Below are positions 14,139 through 18,450 of a stretch of 18,450 bases of DNA, in pieces. The notes under the pieces were generated by a model that worked only from the letters and a program-made list of their open reading frames with translations, was not told the DNA's origin and did no database searches. The position numbers and the translations under genes are program-made. The stretch comes from an uncultured Ruminococcus sp. (GTDB lineage: Bacteria > Bacillota > Clostridia > Oscillospirales > Ruminococcaceae). Numbering within the stretch: the first letter of the stretch is position 1; each line of letters starts with the position of its first letter. The DNA is taken from contig CALANW010000026.1 of the NCBI GenBank assembly GCA_937926145.1, positions 1 through 18,450 on the forward strand. Reading direction: 5' to 3'.

Positions 14139-15932
14139 ATGCCCTCGTTAAAGAAAAAACACATCAAAATGTATATATTGCCTATACTTGTTTTTGTGTT
14201 TGGCTGTCTGATACTGACAGTGATTTTATATCACTCCTACAAGACAGATCAAAAACACGTGCAAACGATCACAGAGTTAAATGCTGAAACCTATGCAGAG
14301 CGTTTGCAGAACGATATGTATCGCGGTATTGCGATCACAGGCACGCTGGAGGAAATCGTAATAAGTGAAAACGGAAAGATAGAAAAATTTCAGGATATTG
14401 CAGAAGATCTGATGACGGATTATATTCAAAGTATCCAGATTGCCCCCGAAGGAATCGTTACAGACATTTTCCCCAAGGCAGGAAATGAAGCAGGCAAGAT
14501 AGATCTTATCCACGACGAAAGCAGGGGTGAGATCTGCCGATACGGAAGAGATAATGATCTTGTAACGATGCAGGGACCATTTGACTTAAAGCAGGGCGGA
14601 AGCGGAATTGCAATTCGAAATCCTGTATATTTGGAAAATGCAAACGGAGAATCTTATTTTTGGGGATTTACGATAGTGATCATTCGTGTTCCCGCGATTT
14701 TTGCAAATTCGGTGCAATCACTTACGGATTTTGGATATGATTATTGCTTATCTATGACAAAATCCCCTTTTGCTGATGAATATAGTGTTATATCTGCATC
14801 GAGTGAATCTTTAAATGACCCGATCATTTTTGAATTTAAGCTTGGCTGCTGTTCATTTCGTTTGGCGGTAATGCCAAAAGGCGGTTGGGCTCAAGAAAAT
14901 AGATTCTTTTTAAATTTGTTCATCGGACTTTGTATAATCCTGCTTCTGACCGTTTTGACATACGCAATCCTTGTGTCGGAACAGCATCGTGAAGACCTTA
15001 AAAAGCTGTCATTAACAGATCCATTGACCGAACTTTTGAACAGAAAAGGTTTTGATGAACAGCTTCACAATGTCATAAATGCACACCCGAATGTAAACTG
15101 TGTAGGAATTCAGATGGATATTGATGATTTTAAATTTATCAATGATATGTATGGACACTCGGTAGGTGATGCGGCACTGAAAACACTTGCACAGAGTATG
15201 AAAGATAATTTTGCTGAGGATGCGATATTATGCAGAAACGGCGGCGATGAATTTTCAATAATTCTTATTGGAACAACAGCTGAGGAAGCAAAGGATAAGA
15301 TCGAAAAATTCACCTTGGAACAACGGCATTTTACATATAACAGCGAAAACCATAATTTTTTCATTTCAGTCGGTTATGCGGAATTTCCCGAAAATTGCAA
15401 AGATATTTCCGAACTTATTCGATGTGCGGATATGGCGCTTTACGAAGTAAAACTTCACGGAAAGCATAACTGCCTTGCTTATCGCGACGATTATAATATA
15501 CAGCACAGAAGCCGACTTGGATTTGCACTTCAGGATATATCCAAGAATCTTCCCGGCGCTTTTTTGATATATAAAGCAGACCCCGAAGATGACCGTATCT
15601 TATTTGCCAATCAGGAATTGATAAACTTTGCAGGTTGCAAAGATTTTGATGATTTTCTTGCACATACCGATCACCGATTCCGAAATCTAATCCGCCCCGA
15701 TGAACAGGAAGCTGTGGAAACAAGCATCTGGTCGCAGATCAATTCAAAAGTCAGCGGCAACAATGACTTTGTTAAATTCCATTTTGCCAAAAAAGACGGC
15801 AGCTATCACCCCGTCCTCGATCACGGCAGAATAGTGAAGAGCCGCTATTACGGAAATGTGTTTTACGTTCTGATAATGGACTGCACCTTGGTTGAATCAT
15901 ATTATAATGAAGATCATAATATGCTGCAATAA
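14139..15932 (+). CDS. Membrane diguanylate cyclase with sensor domain and C-terminal PAS-like domain
   Basis: Predicted to make cyclic di-GMP from two GTP. Order in 597 residues: membrane segment 11-31; an extracytoplasmic sensor (about 32-256) resembling CHASE, with IQIAPEGIVTDIFP and FWGFTIVIIRVP; membrane segment 257-280; the GGDEF domain (about 288-450) with LSLTDPLTELLNRKGF, MDIDDFKFINDMYGH and an intact GGDEF at 368-372; then about 466-590, PAS-like (NLPGAFLIYKADPEDDRILFANQEL). The inhibitory RxxD site five residues before GGDEF is absent (AEDA there), so product feedback may be missing. A PAS-like domain after the cyclase is less usual than before it. By eye, the gene is more AT-rich than its neighbours and a MITE-like element follows its stop codon. 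Confidence 0.88.
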   Translation: MPSLKKKHIKMYILPILVFVFGCLILTVILYHSYKTDQKHVQTITELNAETYAERLQNDMYRGIAITGTLEEIVISENGKIEKFQDIAEDLMTDYIQSIQIAPEGIVTDIFPKAGNEAGKIDLIHDESRGEICRYGRDNDLVTMQGPFDLKQGGSGIAIRNPVYLENANGESYFWGFTIVIIRVPAIFANSVQSLTDFGYDYCLSMTKSPFADEYSVISASSESLNDPIIFEFKLGCCSFRLAVMPKGGWAQENRFFLNLFIGLCIILLLTVLTYAILVSEQHREDLKKLSLTDPLTELLNRKGFDEQLHNVINAHPNVNCVGIQMDIDDFKFINDMYGHSVGDAALKTLAQSMKDNFAEDAILCRNGGDEFSIILIGTTAEEAKDKIEKFTLEQRHFTYNSENHNFFISVGYAEFPENCKDISELIRCADMALYEVKLHGKHNCLAYRDDYNIQHRSRLGFALQDISKNLPGAFLIYKADPEDDRILFANQELINFAGCKDFDDFLAHTDHRFRNLIRPDEQEAVETSIWSQINSKVSGNNDFVKFHFAKKDGSYHPVLDHGRIVKSRYYGNVFYVLIMDCTLVESYYNEDHNMLQ

Positions 15933-15940
15933 ACGTTTTA

Positions 15941-16057
15941 TACTAAACACCATTTAAAATTTGGAAAAAATCGAGCCGATAATCTTGTAGCTGTTGAAAA
16001 CAGGTTTATATTGGATTTCGGCGCAGATTTTTTCCTGTATTTTATTGGTGTTTAGTA
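15941..16057. repeat. MITE-like inverted-repeat element, 117 bp
   Basis: The ends are perfect 12-bp inverted repeats, TACTAAACACCA (15941-15952) and TGGTGTTTAGTA (16046-16057). Further in, GGAAAAAATC (15963-15972) pairs with GATTTTTTCC (16026-16035), then GCCGA (15975-15979) with TCGGC (16018-16022), so nearly the whole element can fold into one imperfect hairpin. TA at both outer ends would fit a Tc1/mariner-IS630 type TA target. It starts eight bases after the GGDEF stop codon. It has no coding capacity and no strong T tract, so a terminator role is secondary at best. Confidence 0.7.
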
Positions 16058-16103
16058 TTACGATCAAGGCACATAATCTAAACTATAACGCAGGTGATAA
16101 TTT

Positions 16104-16961
16104 ATGTGGATAGCATTCGCATTCGGCTCTGCCTTTTTTGCAGGCGTGACTTCTATCCTTGCAAAAATAGGCATCAAAAACACCGATTCGACCGCCGCAA
16201 CGGCTGTACGAACCATAATCATTCTCTTTTTCTCGTGGATAATGGTATTTGTCACGGGACAATTCGGCGGTATTGGCGACATCTCGGGCAAGACGCTCAC
16301 GTTCCTCATACTTTCGGGACTTGCAACGGGCGGAAGCTGGCTATGCTACTTCAAGGCATTGCAGATCGGTGACGTGAACAAGGTCACTCCCGTTGATAAA
16401 TCAAGCACCGTCCTCACGATGCTGCTTGCGTTCATCATTCTCGGTGAAGAACTCAGTCTGCTGAAAATAGTCTGCATCATCCTTATCGGCGCAGGCACTT
16501 ACCTTATGATAGAGAAAAAGGAAACCGATAAGCAGACCACGGGCAAAGGCTGGCTTTTCTATGCCGTACTCTCCGCTGTGTTCGCAAGCCTTACCTCTAT
16601 CCTCGGCAAGATAGGCATAAGCGGTGTCCCCTCCAACCTCGGCACGGCGATACGAACGATAGTCGTTCTCATTATGGCATGGATAATGATCTTTGTCACG
16701 AAAAAGCAGGACGAGCTGAAAAAGATAGACCGAAAGAGTATGCTTTTCATCTGTCTTTCGGGACTCACAACGGGACTTTCGTGGCTTTGCTACTACAAGG
16801 CATTGCAGGACGGTCAGGCGAGCATCGTTGTGCCGATAGACAAGCTGAGCATTCTTGTCACGGTCACTTTTTCCTATATCGTGCTGAAAGAAAAGCTCAC
16901 GAAAAAATCATTTCTCGGACTTGTGCTCATAACCGCAGGAACGCTTCTCCTCGTTATATAA
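16104..16961 (+). CDS. EamA-family (DMT superfamily) transporter
   Basis: Integral membrane protein of 285 residues with about ten hydrophobic segments in two EamA halves. The halves are strikingly alike: TSILAKIGI then ATAVRTIIIL and SGLATGGSWLCYFKAL in the first, TSILGKIGI then GTAIRTIVVL and SGLTTGLSWLCYYKAL in the second. This is the antiparallel duplication of drug/metabolite transporters. Substrate unknown; the family exports amino acids, metabolites and drugs. The AGGTGA ribosome binding site is at 16091-16096. No strong promoter is evident in the 46 bases between the MITE-like element and the ATG. The PAP2 gene follows after 15 bp, so the two are probably co-transcribed. Confidence 0.88.
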   Translation: MWIAFAFGSAFFAGVTSILAKIGIKNTDSTAATAVRTIIILFFSWIMVFVTGQFGGIGDISGKTLTFLILSGLATGGSWLCYFKALQIGDVNKVTPVDKSSTVLTMLLAFIILGEELSLLKIVCIILIGAGTYLMIEKKETDKQTTGKGWLFYAVLSAVFASLTSILGKIGISGVPSNLGTAIRTIVVLIMAWIMIFVTKKQDELKKIDRKSMLFICLSGLTTGLSWLCYYKALQDGQASIVVPIDKLSILVTVTFSYIVLKEKLTKKSFLGLVLITAGTLLLVI

Positions 16962-16976
16962 CAGAAAGGAATATCC

Positions 16977-17522
16977 ATGACGGAAATTGATTTCAGAATA
17001 CTTGACTTTATTCGGGAAAAGCTTTCAAACGGCTTTCTCGACTTTGTTATGCCGAAGCTGACCGCTATTGGAAATATCGGTCTTATATGGATATTCATTG
17101 CCGCCGCAATGGTGATAAGCCGAAAATACCGACGCAGCGGCATCGAGCTTGCTGCAGGACTTGCAGGCTGTGCGCTCGTCGGAAATCTTCTGCTGAAAAA
17201 TCTCGTCGCACGTCAGCGACCTTGCTGGATAAATGAAACCGTTGAGCTTCTCATAGCAGTGCCGAAAGATTATTCTTTCCCCTCGGGTCACACTATGACA
17301 GCATTTGCCGCAACCGCTATCATATTCCACGCAAATAGGAAATTCGGCATCGCAGCGTATGTTTTAGCCGTTCTCCTTGCATTTTCACGGCTTTATTTAT
17401 ACGTCCACTTCCCGACCGATGTTCTCGCAGGCGCGGTAATAGGAACGCTTATCGGTATTGCCGTTTGCTTCTTCTCGAAGAAATTCTTCCCGCAGAAAGA
17501 TATGCAAAACACTGACAAATAA
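16977..17522 (+). CDS. PAP2-family membrane phosphatase
   Basis: Membrane phosphatase of 181 residues with all three phosphatidic-acid-phosphatase motifs: KNLVARQRP (KX6RP), YSFPSGHTMTAF (PSGH), and SRLYLYVHFPTDVLAG (SRX5HX3D). These form a vanadium-haloperoxidase-like active site facing the outside. Likely substrates are lipid phosphates such as undecaprenyl pyrophosphate (BcrC/PgpB type) or phosphatidylglycerol phosphate; the sequence does not decide between them. About five hydrophobic segments surround the motifs. An AAAGGAA site precedes the ATG, and the gene is 15 bp after the EamA transporter. A strong terminator follows at once. Confidence 0.93.
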   Translation: MTEIDFRILDFIREKLSNGFLDFVMPKLTAIGNIGLIWIFIAAAMVISRKYRRSGIELAAGLAGCALVGNLLLKNLVARQRPCWINETVELLIAVPKDYSFPSGHTMTAFAATAIIFHANRKFGIAAYVLAVLLAFSRLYLYVHFPTDVLAGAVIGTLIGIAVCFFSKKFFPQKDMQNTDK

Positions 17523-17525
17523 AAT

Positions 17526-17570
17526 CAGCCGCACATCAAACCCAAAAGGTAAGATGTGCGGCTGTTTTTT
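17526..17570. terminator. Bidirectional terminator between convergent genes
   Basis: A perfect 12-bp stem, CAGCCGCACATC (17526-17537) with GATGTGCGGCTG (17553-17564), and a 15-base loop are followed by six T residues on the plus strand. It begins four bases after the PAP2 stop codon and lies immediately beyond the stop codon of the minus-strand zinc-ribbon gene. On the minus strand the tail GATTTTATTT is weaker but usable. Confidence 0.9.
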
Positions 17571-18375
17571 ACCAATCACTGTCCCAGTTGGAATCCCCTG
17601 CGTCCCAACTGTCATAACTATTGCTGTCCCAGTCATTGCTGTCCCAATCGTTATCCCACGAATCACTGCTGTTATAATACTGGCTGTCGGAAAAGTCGCT
17701 TGCGCCGTAGTCTGAAGAATAATTCTTGCCATCATAATAGCTGCTCGAATTATTCGACAGTTCACTGTCAACATCGTATGCATGCGACCAGCCGCCGTAA
17801 GGATCATAGTAATACCAGCTGCTGTTGTCATAATAATAGTATGAATCATCGTATGTATAATATCCGCTGCTCGGAGAGTGGTCGTTCAAAACGGCAAATA
17901 CTGCTCCGCCAACGATAAGACCTACGACCAGAAGCACTATCAGCCAAGAGAAATCAGGCTTCTTTCTCCTCGGTTTCGGCGAAGAAATTATGTTTTTACT
18001 CCCGCTGTTTTTTTCTTTTCGGAGAAGCACCTCGGATTTGAGCTTCTGATAGATCTCATTTACCGCATAGACTTCGTCCTTACCCTGATATCGTATCGCA
18101 CGGGTGCCGTCAGCCTTGTTCTTGTAAACGACAAAGTCGCCGTTTTCGTCCTTGTAAATACCGAACGCCTTAGGCTCTTTATAGTCCACGCCGATGAAGA
18201 ACCGCATCTTCTCCAAAGGCATATTGTGTGAAGCACAGAAGCTTTTCAGCTCCTCAATAGTCTTTGGAACGCCCACAGCCGCCCTCGCAACACCCTCATT
18301 CGGCGCGCCGCAGTTGGGACAAACTTCATCGGTATCGCTTATGAGCGAACCGCAATAGCTGCACTTTATTTTCAT
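17569..18375 (-). CDS. Zinc-ribbon single-pass membrane protein with Tyr/Trp/Asp-rich tail
   Basis: A 268-residue protein of unknown function. Residues 5-22 form a zinc ribbon (CSYCG, then CPNCG; Cys 5, 8, 19, 22). Residues about 38-115 are a small domain with FGIYKDENGDFVVYKNKADG that I do not recognise beyond similar zinc-ribbon proteins of Firmicutes. A basic stretch (KPRRKK) precedes one membrane segment at 143-163, which predicts the N-terminus inside. The outer tail (164-268) has 19 Tyr, 8 Trp, many Asp, Ser and Asn, one Lys and no Arg, first Tyr-rich, then WD-rich (DNDWDSNDWDSNSYDSWD). No ribosome binding site lies close to the ATG; AAGGAAAGGGGG lies about 37 bases upstream, in front of a short upstream ORF. 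An in-frame TAG directly before the ATG rules out a longer start. Confidence 0.8.
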   Translation of the reverse strand: MKIKCSYCGSLISDTDEVCPNCGAPNEGVARAAVGVPKTIEELKSFCASHNMPLEKMRFFIGVDYKEPKAFGIYKDENGDFVVYKNKADGTRAIRYQGKDEVYAVNEIYQKLKSEVLLRKEKNSGSKNIISSPKPRRKKPDFSWLIVLLVVGLIVGGAVFAVLNDHSPSSGYYTYDDSYYYYDNSSWYYYDPYGGWSHAYDVDSELSNNSSSYYDGKNYSSDYGASDFSDSQYYNSSDSWDNDWDSNDWDSNSYDSWDAGDSNWDSDW

Positions 18376-18407
18376 CTATAAATAATGTACTTCATGAAAA
18401 AGTACAT
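18372..18407 (-). CDS. Upstream ORF coupled to the zinc-ribbon gene
   Basis: ATG at 18407 opens an 11-residue frame, MYFFMKYIIYR, whose TGA stop overlaps the ATG of the main gene as ATGA. It sits right after AAGGAAAGGGGG, the only good ribosome binding sequence in the leader. Ribosomes could translate it and restart on the main gene. Alternatively the 8-bp stem at 18385-18392 and 18400-18407 could loop out and bring the ribosome binding site close to the main start. Confidence 0.45.
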   Translation of the reverse strand: MYFFMKYIIYR

Positions 18408-18436
18408 ATCCCCCTTTCCTTACAATTTTTATGAAC

Positions 18437-18442
18437 ATTATA
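18437..18442 (-). promoter_or_regulatory. Likely -10 box of the zinc-ribbon gene
   Basis: A perfect TATAAT on the minus strand, about 60 bases upstream of the zinc-ribbon start codon. The matching -35 box would lie beyond the end of the window, so the call is partial. Confidence 0.5.
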
Positions 18443-18450
18443 TTACATTT

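Noticed and set aside
1..18450. CRISPR array, tRNA, rRNA, prophage or conjugative genes
   Set aside because: No regularly spaced repeats, cloverleaf, rRNA core sequence, integrase, transposase or phage structural gene was found on either strand.

Overview
The window looks like a chromosomal segment of a low-to-mid-GC Gram-positive anaerobe of the Clostridia, most likely a Ruminococcus-type Oscillospirales. This is inferred from gene content and style, not from a marker gene: class III fructose-1,6-bisphosphatase, strong AGGAGG-type ribosome binding sites, a PTS with HPr/enzyme I, sigma-A-like promoters and U-tailed intrinsic terminators. No rRNA, tRNA, CRISPR array, integrase or transposase gene was found.

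Layout. (1) Positions 59-3651, plus strand: a four-gene operon with a cysteine-rich DUF1847 protein followed by a complete SsuABC/NitT-type ABC importer (permease, ATPase, lipoprotein binding protein), closed by a perfect hairpin terminator. (2) Positions 3701-4045: no gene, but a dense cluster of inverted repeats between two convergent operons. (3) Positions 11664 down to 4046, minus strand: a six-gene fructose operon, fruR-fruK-fruA-ptsH-ptsI-fbp, behind a strong promoter with 10-bp-periodic repeats that look like FruR operators. It holds fructose uptake (EIIABC), the general phosphotransferases (EI, HPr), 1-phosphofructokinase and, unusually, fructose bisphosphatase. Fructose can thus go to fructose-1,6-bisphosphate and on to fructose-6-phosphate from one transcript. 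(4) Positions 11775-12283: a gene-free AT-rich region with nested inverted repeats that resemble a small mobile element.

(5) Positions 12284-14001: a near-consensus promoter, a leader of about 250 nt with a possible 32-codon leader peptide and a perfect intrinsic terminator, then mgtE (Mg2+ channel/transporter). The leader does not match the M-box consensus I know and is the best candidate here for an undescribed regulatory system. (6) Positions 14139-15932: a membrane-bound diguanylate cyclase with a C-terminal PAS-like domain, followed by a 117-bp MITE-like inverted-repeat element. (7) Positions 16104-17522: an EamA/DMT transporter and a PAP2 phosphatase in one operon, ending in a bidirectional terminator. 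(8) Positions 18375-17569, minus strand: a zinc-ribbon, single-pass membrane protein with a Tyr/Trp/Asp/Ser-rich tail, preceded by an 11-codon upstream ORF that overlaps its start codon.

All calls come from reading the sequence. Family assignments rest on remembered motifs, not on searches.
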